A stretch of DNA of 64,000 nucleotides, from the NCBI RefSeq assembly GCF_030463565.1, contig NC_134643.1, forward strand, positions 196,001-260,000, given 5' to 3'. Position 1 is the first letter of the stretch; every line of letters begins with the position of its first letter. The notes beneath the pieces are model-generated. The model saw only the letters and a list, made by a program, of their open reading frames with translations. It did no database searches and had not been told where the DNA came from. The translations under genes and the position numbers were made by a program. Of the stretch, positions 34,031-47,100 are shown piece by piece. The DNA comes from Pelecanus crispus. Taxonomy: Eukaryota > Chordata > Aves > Pelecaniformes > Pelecanidae.

Positions 34031-37000
34031 TGACACCTGTGGTATGGTCCAGAAGTATTTAGGCAGGCAGGGGGACTTCTGGTGAAGGCATGGCATTGCT
34101 TTTGTAGTGTGTGCCATTGCTTTTATAACTTAGCTGCTTGTGGTCCTTGTATATCTGTGCATAATTTGGTGTATCTACCCTCAGGGCTTTGCATGTACTT
34201 ATGCATGATGCTCCGTGCACCATTTTTCTGTGTGCAAGCACAATTTCGCAGCAAGTCATCTCCACCCCGGCTGTCATGGATAATGAGCTGTTCTCAGGGT
34301 GTGCTGGACAGTCCTGTGTATGGGATTTGTTTGGTTGTGTTCTTGTGTCTGGGCCTCAGCTTGCAATTTTGCCTGTCCCTGATGTCTTGCGGAACAGCTG
34401 GAAAAGTGAGAGTCTGCCACTCTCCTACTCTTCCAAAACTGGGTCAAGGAAGCAGGAAACTCCAGAGCTGGGTTTAACTGCAAAGGTACTGGTTGGTACC
34501 CATGAGTGCCTGTGGATGCTTGTGTAAATCAGGATGCTAGCATAAAGGGAGCAATGGGTTTAAGCAAATAGGATTTAAACAGGAACCGTACCTGCTGTTT
34601 CTTGCCTTGCTGTCTATGGACAGAGATCCTCAAAGCCTTCAGTGATGTAAGGGTTACATCTGTCAGGCATCTGTGAGACACACAGTCAAACATGAGGCTA
34701 GCTTTGCAACTGTACCTATAGCAAGGCATGGCGGGAAAATGTTATGTTAGCATACAAGGCATTCTTTTAGCTGTTGTGTGTTTGTGTCAGAGTCTTGGGT
34801 TGTAAGGAGAGGAGCTGAGGAGTTGGGCACTGGCCTCTGCAGGGCTCTGGTCTTCTCTTGGTCTAGGTCTCCCAGAGGGTGACTTTGCCCAGGATCTGCA
34901 GTTGCTCTTGGTCAGTGTCTGCTGGGCTGGCCAAGCAATGCTTGCTGCAGCCCTCGCAGATGTAGATGTTGCACAAGACCCCATGCTCTGAGAGTGTGAG
35001 TGGGAGCTAGAGACCTTGGGGAGTGTGCGACTGGTGTGTGCATTGCTGGCATGCAGGCGATGAGGCTTGGGGCTCGACTTGCCTAGGAACTGTGTGGGGG
35101 CAGGCTCCTACCTGGGGCACGGTAGGGTCTTTCCTCCCCAGAACTTTATAAACTTCACTAAAAACTTCAGTTGTCATTCTGTCTCAATAGTGACATGCGG
35201 GTAATGGAGACAACACATAACAAGTTTCCATAATTTCTTTTTATACTAATACTTAAATGCATTACAAATTTCTTATGCATTTTGCACCTGCACAGTAGCC
35301 CTCTGTGGAGATTTTGCTGACTATGCCAAACTTGCAAGTTATGTGGCAAAAGGGGCTGAGGGCAAAAAAGGGCACAAAGGAGAACAGTACAAGGTCCTTT
35401 TTTCAGATAGTAACCATTTTTTCTTTTGTCATGCAGCATGTAACAGCTAAATATTCATATAACACCTAAGTATTCTTAATATCATTTGTATTATGACATG
35501 AATAATGCATATCTGTACTGTTTGTGTTTTGTACTGCACTGTTCACTTAAACCACTATTGTGTTCTGGAGGTGCACACAAACAGACACACAAGCAGCCCA
35601 CTACAGAATATTCTGTTGAGATTTCCACCAGCTAAAAATTATTACTGCTGCCTCCACACTGGAGTGCGTAAGTGCATATGCAAATGGTGAGGCACGTGTG
35701 TGCAAGTGGTGAGGAGCAGAGTACGGGGCTGTGGGGCGTGGGGGGCGTGGGGAGGGGGGCCGGGGTGGCAGGCTGGGCTCCTCTTCCCGTCTCGCAGAGT
35801 GCAGCAAAGCACGTGTGAAGCTGGGGCGTCCCGGTGGGGTGAGGCTCCCTGATGGAGGCACCACAGGTGCCTGTGGGTGATGGCAAAGCTGGTCCTGCCC
35901 TGGAGCACAGCACAGAGCATGTGGCTGCAGTGGGGCTTTGCAGAGCTGGGCCAGAGGCTGGCGATGGTGTTTGGGGTACAGCTGAGCTCTCCTGTGAGAG
36001 CCGGGGCAGGGACACGTGTGCTGCAGGGACGTGGGAGTGGAGCTGCTCCTGACAGCTGCCTTCAGGACCGAGGAGTATTCCGGGCATGGGCTGCAGCTGG
36101 GAGGTTGCGTCGGAAGGGCCAGCCGCCTGGCAGTGCTCCTGGCTCCTGCCCCACTCTCCCTTTGCGCAGGAGACAAGGAGGAGCTGCGAGGGGAGCTGGA
36201 GAAGCTGAGGCGAGCAGAGCCGCGGGGCAGGGGAATGGTCCCCTCCCAGGCAGCAAGGGGGACCAGCTGTGCCCTGCTCCGGCCGCCTCTGCCTGCCTCC
36301 TTCCCCAGCCCGGTGCGACTGCTAACCTGGGAGGTGGGATCTGGTGGTCTGGCTCTGCCCTTGGCACCAGGGACACAAGGAGCAGGAGCTGCGGGGTGCA
36401 GTGGGGGCTCGGCAGCCTCGTGGGGCTGGCAATGCGGTGGGGCGGGGATCCCCTTTGCCATGGCAGACCTTGAGCAGGGGGAGGCCATGCAGCTAAAACG
36501 AGTACAAAGAGTAAATTGCCATCCCACTCCTAAATGCAGCTGAGCTGCTTGCTGTAACTGTGACAACAGGCAAAAGCTCTGGTTCATGAGTGTCTTGGCT
36601 CCTGTTGGCAGCGTGGGAAGGGGAGGCAGCACTGACTTTGTGGAAGTCTCTCAAGGATCAGCCCAAACTTTCAGGGGATGGGGTGTCTGTGCCGCTACCA
36701 GCAGCCAGGCTGCCCATCTCGTTATGGGGAGCAGAATGAATGGGGACTTTCGTAACCCAAGAAGCAGGTCAATCAGGAGACTCTTCTATCATTAAATATT
36801 GAAAGATCTTCTCTGGCGGCAGCGCGTTCTTCCCTCACTGACGGCAGCTCTGTGAGTTTGTGATTCTGCATGTTGTATGGGCTCAGCTGTGACTGCACGG
36901 GTGGCTTTGGGTGGGAACGGAGCTGTGCAGAGCCTGGGACCGGGCAGGGGGACCATCAGTGCCAGCTTCTCACCACAGTGAACCCCTCCCCAAGGAGAGC

Positions 37001-37663
37001 CAAGCCCCCAGGAGGTATGCAGGACGTGCGCCCCACAAACAGCCTCTTGCAGCCTCAGCATGGCACGAGCCCTCTGTGGTGGGGCCAGGCGGTTGTGCTC
37101 CAGCCCAGCCCCTGCTTTAAGGGGCTGCTCGTTTGGAAGGAGCTGGTTCTTTGGGTTGCTCTTTCATGCCAAGGTGGCTGACTGCAAGCTCCGGAACAGC
37201 AGAGAGACCTCGGTGGGCAGGGGTGGGTTTGGTGGTTGGCTGGGCCTTGTTTGCACTGAGAAACCTGAGGGTGCAATTTGGTTCAGGGCTGTGCTTCTCC
37301 CCAGGGGAAAACTGATAGGACCTGGGCTGTGTCCTACCTCCCTACAGCTGCTGCCTCCCTTGGGGACTGTGGGGCTCCCTCCCCTGGGAGAGGCTGGCAT
37401 TCTTGGCTTATTTAAGGAGTGGTTTAGACTTCCAGGTCTGGTTTCTTCTGCTTTTTATAGACATCCTCAGGGGAGTGCAAAGAATGGCAGGAAACGTGGC
37501 GGCCCCGCAAGTGCTCAGCCCTGGACACTATTGTTCAGCACTGGCGGAAGCTGGCCACAGACAGGGCTGCCCAGGGGACCTTCCCCTGCCCGGAGAAGGC
37601 TCAGCAGAGGCTCGGCTGTGTCCTTACAGCGTGATGTAACGTTTCCTGGCCTTGGTAGAAGGG

Positions 37664-37682
37664 ACTACAGCTCCCGGCGTGC
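37664..37682 (+). promoter_or_regulatory. ZNF143/Staf-like site
   Basis: ACTACAGCTCCCGGCGTGC resembles the ACTACAANTCCCAGCATGC motif found at many CpG promoters. The surrounding 100 bases are moderately CpG-rich. No transcript can be assigned. Confidence 0.45.
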
Positions 37683-40600
37683 GTGGGGATACAGGACATC
37701 GCGTGCTGGGGCTCGAGGGCTGCAGGCTGTACACCTTCCTTGATGTTTCCTGCTCCTCTGCAGGGTCGCAGATCCCTGGAGCTGTGACAGGAGCCTGCTG
37801 AGACATGATGGCCCTACTCAAGCTCACCCTGGCTGTCTGCTCACCTCCAGCCTGAGTCCCACAGGCCTGTGGGGGCCATGTGGAGCAGCTGTGCCTGACC
37901 AGGCTGTGCCAGGCAGTGCCGTGCTACGGTGGCAATTTGGTAGCGGTGTGGCCAGACCAGTGACTGAGCTTGGTCTTGCACAGAGATGTGCAGCAGTGTC
38001 TGCCCATGGCACTGCAGCTCTTGGCCTGGGTTTGTGGCTGCCCTATTGCCAGGGAAAGCTTTGTCTGCATTTCTTGTCTGGAGCAGCTGGAATGGATTCC
38101 TTGACGATGCTTGTGAGAAGGGACCAAGTGGCATCGTCCCTTTGTGGGGTCAGGGCCCTGGGAGACCTCAGGAGGCAGAAATGGGCATGTCCCCTCTGTA
38201 TGAACCCTGACCACAGGCATCTGTGTGTGTCTCATCTGCCATATCATAACCCCATGGATGTCTCTCTGTGCAGAGAGGCATTCCCACAACCCTCCTGAGA
38301 CAGGAGTCTCCAGATGCTTCCCAGTTCCCAGTTCTGTCTTGGGGACAGTTTTACTTCCATTGACTTGTCATTTCTGATCATGTCGTGTTTGTTAGACTGC
38401 TGGGAACCAGCTGCTGTGGTTACTGCGAGTCTGCAGTCCTTGTCTCTTATCCTAGAAAGGGAAGAAGCTGAACGAAAAGCAGGGAATCTGGACATTCGTG
38501 ATAAAAGAGTCAGACTTAGACAAGCAAAAGGCAGAATTGCCATTCATGAGCAAGAGGAATAACAGCCTCCCTGGAACTCTCCCTGCTAGTCTGAACAAGG
38601 CCCCTCTGGCTCCAGCAGGATCCTCAGGGACTGTGAGGGCTAGGATCCTGGCAGCGTGCAAGCTGCAGTCTAAATACATCACAGATCATCTGCATAATTT
38701 ATTCTTCTGTGAAGAGTTTAATTTATCAGGTCCAATAATAAACTTATAAGTCTCCTTTGCCTGTTATCAGGGTTGGGAGAAGATGCTCATATTATAAGCA
38801 TTTAATTTGTCTCCTGAGCTGCTTCCCGTGCAGATCGGCACCTTTGATGTTCCTGGATGTATATTCCCATGGTTGACGTTCCACCGGGCCCTCATCACCT
38901 GAGGACAGAAAAGATGGTGCTCAAGAGGCCCAGCTCAGGGAGAGCCCAGGAGGTTGTCGGGCTGGCCCAGATCTGCTCTGGAGGTCAGGGTGGGATGGAG
39001 ACGGTGCAGACGAGAGCCAGGAGGAAGAGCCATTCTGCTAGAGATTGAGCAAGGCTGCTGCCGGTGCTGGGAGCCACTCTGCAGTTCAGAGCCACCCTTT
39101 GGGACTGTCTTGCTGCCTGGCCTGCCTCTGGCACTGCCCCAGGGCTGCAGAGGGGCTGCGGGTGTTGCGGGAGCTGGGACTGGCTGCCTGCACTGAGGGG
39201 TGGTCCTGCTGGCTGTCAGCAGGCTGAAGCGGAGCCTGCAGGAGGGGGCTGCGCAGCCTCGCCGGATTGCTGCCGCTGGTAACTTTGGTTGGTATCCTCA
39301 CCCACAGAAACCGCTAGGTCTGGCTGGGAACTTGCACCATTCCGGGCCTCAAGGGCTTCCTGTGGCAGTAAGCTACACCATCAAGTTAGGGGCGATGTGG
39401 AGAAGTATTTCCCTTTCTTAGTGCAAGATCCCACAACATTTTCCGCTGCCCTCATGCTGTGAGATGAAAAGAGCAGAAGCATCGTCTCCTTTCTGCAGAC
39501 TGTTCAGGATGTTACAGCCTTTTATTTGTGTCTCTTCTTATTTGCGTCCTTCTAAGGCAGCAATCTTCGCTCTTTCCTTTGTCTTCTTATGATGGCTTTT
39601 CTTGCCCTTTGGCCATTCTTGCCTCCTGTTGCTGAGTCCCCTTGGTTTTGCATTTTCCCTGGGAGCCCTGGTGCCCAAGTCCTGCACCCGTTAGATGCGT
39701 AGGGCTGTGCCCAGGATGATGGCTGTGCAGGCACCTATTCCCCACGTGCTCTGTTGCCCGTTTTGCTCCTGGTGCTGCCTGCACTGCCCCAGCCCTCCCA
39801 TACCTGGAGGGGCAGTGGTAAAGTGCAGCCAGCGCTTGGCTGGGTCAGGACAAGGTGCCACCAGGGGCTCGCAGCTCGGCTTCCTGGGGTTGTGCTGCGG
39901 CTGTGCCAGCAGCCGTCACAACCTGGGGCCTTGGTGTGTATCTGGGGAAGGCTCCCATGCTCCGGATGACTGCTGCACATGTGTGGTTTGGTTAGTTGTC
40001 CGTCTGATGTCCATGTGGAGGCCCAGAGGGTGTGGCACTGGGCCACCAGGCATGATGGAGTGTTTGGGTTATGCCACCTTTGGTGACATGTAGCTGTAGG
40101 CATGCTGCGTAGCTCCAGCCCAAACCCACCACGTCCCTGGGCTGAGGCTGCCTGGAGGCGGTGGGGTGAGCTGGGAGCATGAGCTGCCGGAGACGCCTTT
40201 GGTGGACGGGGAGTTCCTGCTGTGTGGCACCACACAACCCACCCCCTCATCCAGGCCTTCGGGTGGGAGGGCTGGGGCTGGTCTGTGCCCTTGCCTGGCT
40301 TTGGACCATGCTCTGTGCTGCAGCGAGGGATTTCAGATGGTGTGTGGGTGGGAGGGAGGCTGCGTAGGTGTCCCAGCCTGTGCTACCCTGTGCCCAGGGG
40401 TGTTACCCCTCAGCCCTCTAAGGCTGCGCTCATCAAGGTTTGATGTCCCTGCAGGCACAGCAGTCCCCTGCCTGCCCTGCTCAGGCTTGGTATTCCCAGT
40501 GCTAAGGGACAGGAGAGAGACTCAGTTCACTATGGTCACTAAATGTCCAAGCAGGACAGACACGTGTCCTGTGCTATTTTGGTTAGGTCCTACATAAACA

Positions 40601-41338
40601 GCTGTGGTAGGTTTCCTCTGTTTTCATGGCACAGGTGTCCTGTGAGCTTTTCTCAGGAGAGGAGTCAATGGGGCAATGGCAGCTGCGTCCGTAGCATCGT
40701 GCTATGGCCCCACTGGGACCTCAGCAGTGCCATTTTACAGAGAGGTACACAATAGCCGCTAAGTTCTCCAGGTGCATCACAGTGTCTGTGATCCCTCTGC
40801 CATTGGAGACTGGAGCATATCTTACAAAATGTTTAAAGCCTGGTGGCACCCCAGCTGCCCACATGGCACACCGTAAGCTCTCTGCAAAAATGGGATCCTT
40901 GCTGTGGCCCCTTCCCCCCGCAGCACCTTGCACTTGCTGACACCAGCTGCAGCACAACAGGCGTGCTCCAAGAAATCCCAAGTCATACATTTTTAATTTT
41001 CTACAACAGAGCAGCCATTTCAGCCACTCACCCAGAAAGGATCTTTAATGAGAAGCGAGGAGAGAGAGCATGCACGTTTCCAGCACATAAGAGAGCAGAG
41101 ACATTATGGATACACTTTTTTCCTGGCTGCCCGTAGCTGTTCTTGAATTTAACCTGGGGCACATGCCACCTTGGGAGGTGGGCTCAGCTGGGTCCTGGTC
41201 CCCTGTCACTCATCCCGAACAAGAGAATAAAGGGTTGACCCTGTGGAGGAACTGACACTTAGCATTGCTGGCATTTCAGCTCGAGCCTGCCTCTGCTCTC
41301 AGGCTGTGTCCCTCCCAGGACTCTGCCTAGGAGCAGAT

Positions 41339-41410
41339 GACCCAGGGTGGGAGAGGTGCACAAAGGACCCCGCCGACCCAGGGTGGGAGAGGTGCTCAAG
41401 GACCCCTGTG
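41339..41410. repeat. 36-bp tandem duplication
   Basis: GACCCAGGGTGGGAGAGGTG occurs at 41339 and 41375 in two 36-base units, with the start of a third (GACCCTGGATGG) following. Confidence 0.9.
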
Positions 41411-42326
41411 GACCCTGGATGGCTGCATCTGTCTTCCCTTGTGCTCAGGCCCAAGCTGTTCCCTTGGGAAGCTGTATTGCCCTCATGAGTGGTCTTGCTG
41501 AGCCATGCTGTGGGGCCAGTGGAGGCAGGGGGCTGCCAGTCCTCCTGCTTTCCTGGGCAAGGGGCAGACCCCCTGTGGCTCCCTCAGGGGCAGCAGACAT
41601 GCCTGTCCACGGGGTGAGGATGGGCTTGCGCAGGCAGCAGGGTTCGGGGTGCAATGCTTCTCCTTGCATCGGGAGGCCAGGGACGCTCTGCTGTAGTGGT
41701 GTGGCAGGTGTTGGTGCAAGCCATAGGTGACCTCTCTCCTGGCGTCCTGTAAGAGGTTTGCTCTGGGAATGCTCTTGTCCCCAGCCCTGTGGGTTCCACA
41801 CCTCCCTGCTGTCCTCAGGCTGAATCTTCTGTCTACATGGGTGCAGCGTGCCTGGGGGCTGTGCATGTGGTGCGCTGCACTGATGCTGTCCTTGCTTTCT
41901 GTTATCTGCAGGTTGATGAAGAGGGAGTGCTGTGACCCTGTGCCCGTGACAGTCATTTCAGGTAAGCACTATTCTGTCCTTCCCTTTCTGCCTTCAGACA
42001 CGCCCTGGGCCTCCCAATGGGAGGTGGTGGGGAGAGGGCTCAGGCTGTTAAGGGCCCTGCAGCCTTGTCCTGGGAGGGGATGGTCTGTCTGGGGCAGTGG
42101 GGTTGGGGACCCGGCTACAGTGCTCAGGGGCAGCTGCGTGGAGAGCTGAGGGCAGAAACGGGGCTTGTGAGGCCTGGCAAAGGATGGCAGGGCTCAGGCT
42201 GGAGGGGACAGGATGCGTCCAGGCAGGCTGCAAGCAATGCAGAAGTAGTTATGAGTCAGGGGTAGGTCATTACTGCACGACTTGCTTTGAGGAGGCATCA
42301 GGAGGTAAGGTCCCCGGGGAGACTGG

Positions 42327-42417
42327 CTACCCAGGTCTGCCTGGGCCCATCCAGCTGGGATCCAGGGTGCCCTCTCTGATGGGATCCCCCCAGGCCCATC
42401 CAGCTGGGATCCAGGAT
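42327..42417. repeat. Short direct repeat pair
   Basis: CCCATCCAGCTGGGATCCAG appears twice about 50 bases apart (near 42347 and 42394). Confidence 0.85.
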
Positions 42418-43989
42418 CTCTGTATGGGACAAGTACCACTGGTCTTGGAGGACAGGAGGATTCCTGGACATCACACTGGTGTGGGTGCTTCTCCCAGCCC
42501 TGGCTGCTCGGATGCTGCCTCATGCAATGGGGCTTTTTACTGCCCTGCCTGAGGACACTGGATCCTTTGCAAGCACTGCCCGTCCCCAGGACTGGTGTGG
42601 CTGGTAATCATGTCACTCCACAGCTGTGTTCATGGACTGGGTGCTGCATGCTGCCCCACAGACCAGGGCAAGGTCCTGATGGGAGCTGGGTGCGAACGTG
42701 CAGCTGTTGTGAAAGGCATTTTCTTTGGCTGCACTGAGTCATTTAGGCTTTTGGTGCTGCCCCTGTGGCTGCTGTCAGGCTGGCACGAGGGGAGCTGCAG
42801 TGCCATGGCGTGAGGCCAGCCAGCTCCATATGTGCACAGTGACCCTGCAGCACCGTTGCTGGAAGGTGCCATAGCTCACATCCCACAAAGGGAAGCAAAG
42901 CAATGGTGGGTCCCCCTACCCCAGGATGCCAGGCCAAGGGCAGGGGTGGCACATGCTTCCTCCCACTGAATGGATGTGGGCAGGGGAGGGATGCAGCAGC
43001 TGCTTGCTGTGACTGTGGTAGGGCCAGAGCCTGGGACGGAGGGAGAAAAAGGCAGCCAGGGCTACACTGGGGACAAGGAAGCATGAGGGACAACATGGGA
43101 GAGGGGAGCAGGCAAGCTACTGCCCACAGCTGGTGGAGAAGCATCTTGAGCTGTAAGACACAGCTGGGGAAAGGTAGGGGAGAGATGTCCAGTGGCAGTG
43201 GGAGATGGCGAATGACCAATGTCTGCCCATGATCTGGGGCTGGTCTGTCCCCTAACTGCCTTATGTTCTTTGCTTGGTGGTAGGCCTGGTCTCCTGCCCT
43301 GAGTCTCTGCATGCTCCTCTGAACGGCCTTCTCCCTTCCCTCTCCACAGGGGTTTCTTGGTGCCGAGCAAGGACCCCAGCCCCTATCTGGCACAGTACTG
43401 GCTGGTTCCTGCCAATGGAGGGTCTGGCTGACGCTGTTCCCTGTTCCCACTCCAGGCGTGCACACCTGGAATGTGTCCCTGAGGGTGTGTTCCCACCTAC
43501 TGCTCACTGTGCACCAGTGCAACCAGTGCTGGGGCTTGCAGAGGAGCAGGACTCCAGCTTGTGGCCCTGTCCCCAGGCTGTGACCTGCCAACCCCATTCA
43601 CTTGCAGATGTTTGCCATGTCCCACCCCCAGGGCAGGGACCAGCTGAGAAGCGAGGGACCCCCATGCACGTCCACACCATATGGACACCTCTGTGGGGCT
43701 GGGGCTCAGAAAGTCCCAGCCTCAGCCAGCCCCTTCTCCCTGTGCACTAGGCAGGCTGAGCTGTGGCGTGAAGCAAGCAGTGTATGTCAAGCTTCAGGGT
43801 GAAGGCTTGGAAACCAGAGGATGAAACAAAGGAAACAAAGGAAACATAAAATGCTAATGCACAAGAATAGTGGGTGCTTTTTCTGGCTTCAGCAGGCTCT
43901 TTTCAGAGCCTGCAGCTTCATTCCAGGACCCCTGAAATGTGTTGCCACTTCACCTTGTAAATCCTCCAGGTAATTCAGGCTGCCCGTGC

Positions 43990-44110
43990 AGGGCTGGCTG
44001 TGCTGTGTGGGCCGAGCTGTGTGGGCTGTGCTGCGTGTTTCCGTGCAGGGGCTGGCTGCACTGCGTGGGCTGCGTGGCGTGGGCTGTGCTGCGTGTTTCC
44101 GTACAGGGGA
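43990..44110. repeat. 58-bp tandem repeat, two copies
   Basis: GTGGGCTGTGCTGCGTGTTT begins at 44021 and again at 44079, each continuing CCGTGCAGGGG or CCGTACAGGGG, in a TGC/GTG-rich context. Confidence 0.85.
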
Positions 44111-47100
44111 GTTGCTATGCCATGCTGTGCTGTGCCGTGCCTTGCTGTGCCAGGCGGTTCAGGGCTGGGGAGCTGCTGCGCTACGAGGGGTGCTTCCCCA
44201 CAGGGGTGCAGGGCTGTGCCAGTTGCCTAAGCACTGGCTGCCAATGCAGGGCAGGTGCAGTCTTGGAATATGTGTGGTGGGGATGAATTGTGTTTGTACT
44301 GAGATGTGGGCATTTATCCCAGCTATTCTTCTACTGGCTTGTGTGTTCAATGAAGTCAGTTCTGCCTGGTCCCAGAGCACATCTATGACTTGCAGGCCCC
44401 AAATCTGATTGCTGTGGCAGCATCATTTCTGAACACTTGCAGCAGATCACTCCACAGAAGATGGCTCTCTGACCTGGTCCTCCTCATTCTGCAGCAGAAC
44501 AGCAGATCCTAGTGGGAGTGGGGCCCTGTGGAGCTGGGCTTGGCGAAGGCAATCCCTGTTGCAGGGCTTTGTTCCTAGCCCTAAAGGGAAAGGACTGTCC
44601 TTCCGTGCTAGAGCAGGAGCCCAAGTCTGTGGGACATGGGGAGGCTTCTCAGCATCTGCAGGAGGCTGTGGCTGAGTCAGGAGCATGGCACAGTCCTGCC
44701 CCGCTCTGTCCCCGCCATGGCTGCCTGGAACCTCTTCCCTGACTCCCACCAGTGCATCAGCTCTGCCCTGTGCTGGTCCTGTGCTGTCTGTGCAAGGTGG
44801 GATGGGGCTGGAGGCAGGGCCCAGCAGGGATGCAGGGAGGGGAGGGATGCCAGAGAGGTGATTAGCTCAGTCCCAGACAAACAGATGGAGGCAGCATTAT
44901 CCTATTACCTAAGGGCTAAGCGGGAGAAGCTGAGTGGTGTGCTCAGGCTGGCTGAGCTGGCCTCAGTGGGTGCTCTGGGCTCCTGCAGCAACAGGATGTT
45001 TTTCTGGGGTGGCAACCACCCCAACACCAGCTCTGGATAGTGTCTGCACCGGGACAGCACCGGGTCCCTGGGAACAGGTCAGATATGCACTCCTAAACGT
45101 GGGGTCAGCACTGGCAGCCCTGGACCCTGCGCTCTGCTGCTGGGGCCTGGAGCTTTGGCAGGGTGCCCCCGAGGTTGGGGTGCTGGGGCGGTGCAGGGGC
45201 TGTGCTGGGGCGGGGCCAAGGCCATCGCAGGTGAGGCTGAGCGAAGGGATGGTGATGGGACCTCACTGGTGGTGATGATGAGGGGGCGGTAGGTCCTGGC
45301 AGCAGCAGGGCTGTCCAGGTTGCTTCACAGATTGTGTAATTCCTGGAGGTTTTTGGGTGTCTTGCTTCTTACTGTGTCACGCTCCTCTGAAGCTGGAGCT
45401 GGGAGGGCGGAGGATCAGTGCAGGATTGCAACAGGTGCAGGGTGGTCCTGAAGTCTGTGCAGACCTACAGCGGTGCAGCATGGTAAGCTGAGTCAGCCTG
45501 GGCCATGGCATCACCCACACATCGAGGGGCTGGGTGTTTACCTGGCTGTGCTGCTGTGGGTCTGTGCCTGCTGCCCACTGTGCAGGGACACAGAGGTGCT
45601 TGCTGAGATGAGGGTGGGAGGTGTGGGAACCTCATGCTTGGATTTGCTTGTCCTTGGGCTGTACCACCTTCCTGGGCTGTGCTTACCTGCAGTTGTGCCC
45701 AGCGGTGGTGTGGGGAGATGGGAGGGAGCAGATGTGCTTTCTGCCAGCCTGTCCATGAGCAGGCTCCAGGGTCTTGTTCCTCCTGGCTGTGTCCTCATGT
45801 GTGTCTGACCCAGGCATGCTCCTCTCCTGCATTGATGGGCTGGGAGTGTGTGTGTATGGGTCCTTATGCTCTGGCTCCACATGAGGAGCTGATGGGGGTT
45901 CAATGATTTGTGGAATGGGAGGAGATGCCAGTCCATCCAGTGCACACCTCTGGGCAGAGGTGTCTGTGGCCAGGCTAGTCCATGGTACTCTGGAAGGGTC
46001 TGACTCCCTGCTCTGGTCTTGGTGGTGATTTTGAACTGCTCTCATGGTACTATGAATGGTGCAGTGCTGCCAGTGAGGAGAGGTCTGTCCCTGTCCCTGC
46101 TGGTCCTGCATGGCAGTGTGACCTGCTGACTGGGCAGGTAGCAGGCTGCAACACGGGTGCAGGATCGGGGGACCCTGACCAGGGGTGCACAGGGCCTCGC
46201 ACGTGCTCCGTGAGAGCGTGTAGCTGTGGTTACCAAGGTGACTGTGTTAAGTGATGTTCCTATGGCTACGCACTGCTCGAGCTCAGTTACTGTAGGGGGA
46301 GTGTGTGAAGCCCCCAGGATCCCCAGTACCTCCCAGTGAGGCTGTTCTCATTTCAACCATCCCCTGGCTCCCACTGCAGACACCCCTGTTAGGACAGGCT
46401 TGGGGCAGGCCCTGTGTGGTGATGGGGCTCTGGCGACACCCTCCCCACTAGAGCAGCAATCACCACATCCCTGGAGCCCTGCATTAGTGGTGCCAGCTCC
46501 TGTGAGGTGCCCTCATGGCACATGGAGCCCATGGATCCCAGCTGCATCGCACAGGAATAGGTCCTTCAAACTTCAAAGTCTTCAGCCACCTCTGCCTTTC
46601 CCTGGGGTCTGTTCCTCCCTTCAGCAAGGTGCACCCTGAGGTGGGGTCCTGTGGGGACAGGCTGGGGTGCTGTGTGGCCCATGGGGCTGACTCCAATTGC
46701 ATGCTGCACAGGGAAGGGCGAGGGCAGCCTGGGAGGCAGGACTGTGGTCACTGATGCTTCGCTGGGAACTGGGACAGATAGGGGAGGGGGCTGTGGGGCA
46801 GGAAGCAACGGGGACTTGCTCCATCTCTGATGGAAAAGAACTTAGGGAGAGCTGAGACATGGCTCAGTCAGAGAGGGAGAGGGGATTTCTGGGAAGTGGT
46901 TCTCCACTCTGGATTTGTACTGGAGTGAGCCCAGGCTGGGAAGCTCAAGGGACTGTCCTCACATGGCTGGGGCAGCCGCTTGCATCTTGCTGCTGCTGTG
47001 GGAGCCTGGAGCCCCACACAGAGATGTTCTCCTTGGGGGCAGTTGAGGATGCACAGAGCCCAAGGAATGAGGCTGGGATGCTACAAACCCAAAATTGCCT

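Noticed and set aside
36016-36543. Possible coiled-coil exon (KEELRGELEKLRRAEP) after an acceptor-like GCGCAG
   Set aside because: No donor in a suitable phase with neighbouring exons and no family match; GA-rich composition explains the charged residues.
39552-39734. Basic minus-strand frame ending RKAIIRRQRKERRLLP
   Set aside because: Lies in a T-rich stretch whose complement gives Lys/Arg codons; no start context, splice sites or homologue recognised.
41243-41488. Open frame with a 12-residue repeat DPGWERC...
   Set aside because: The repeat is a simple 36-bp DNA duplication that happens to be a multiple of three; nothing else supports coding.
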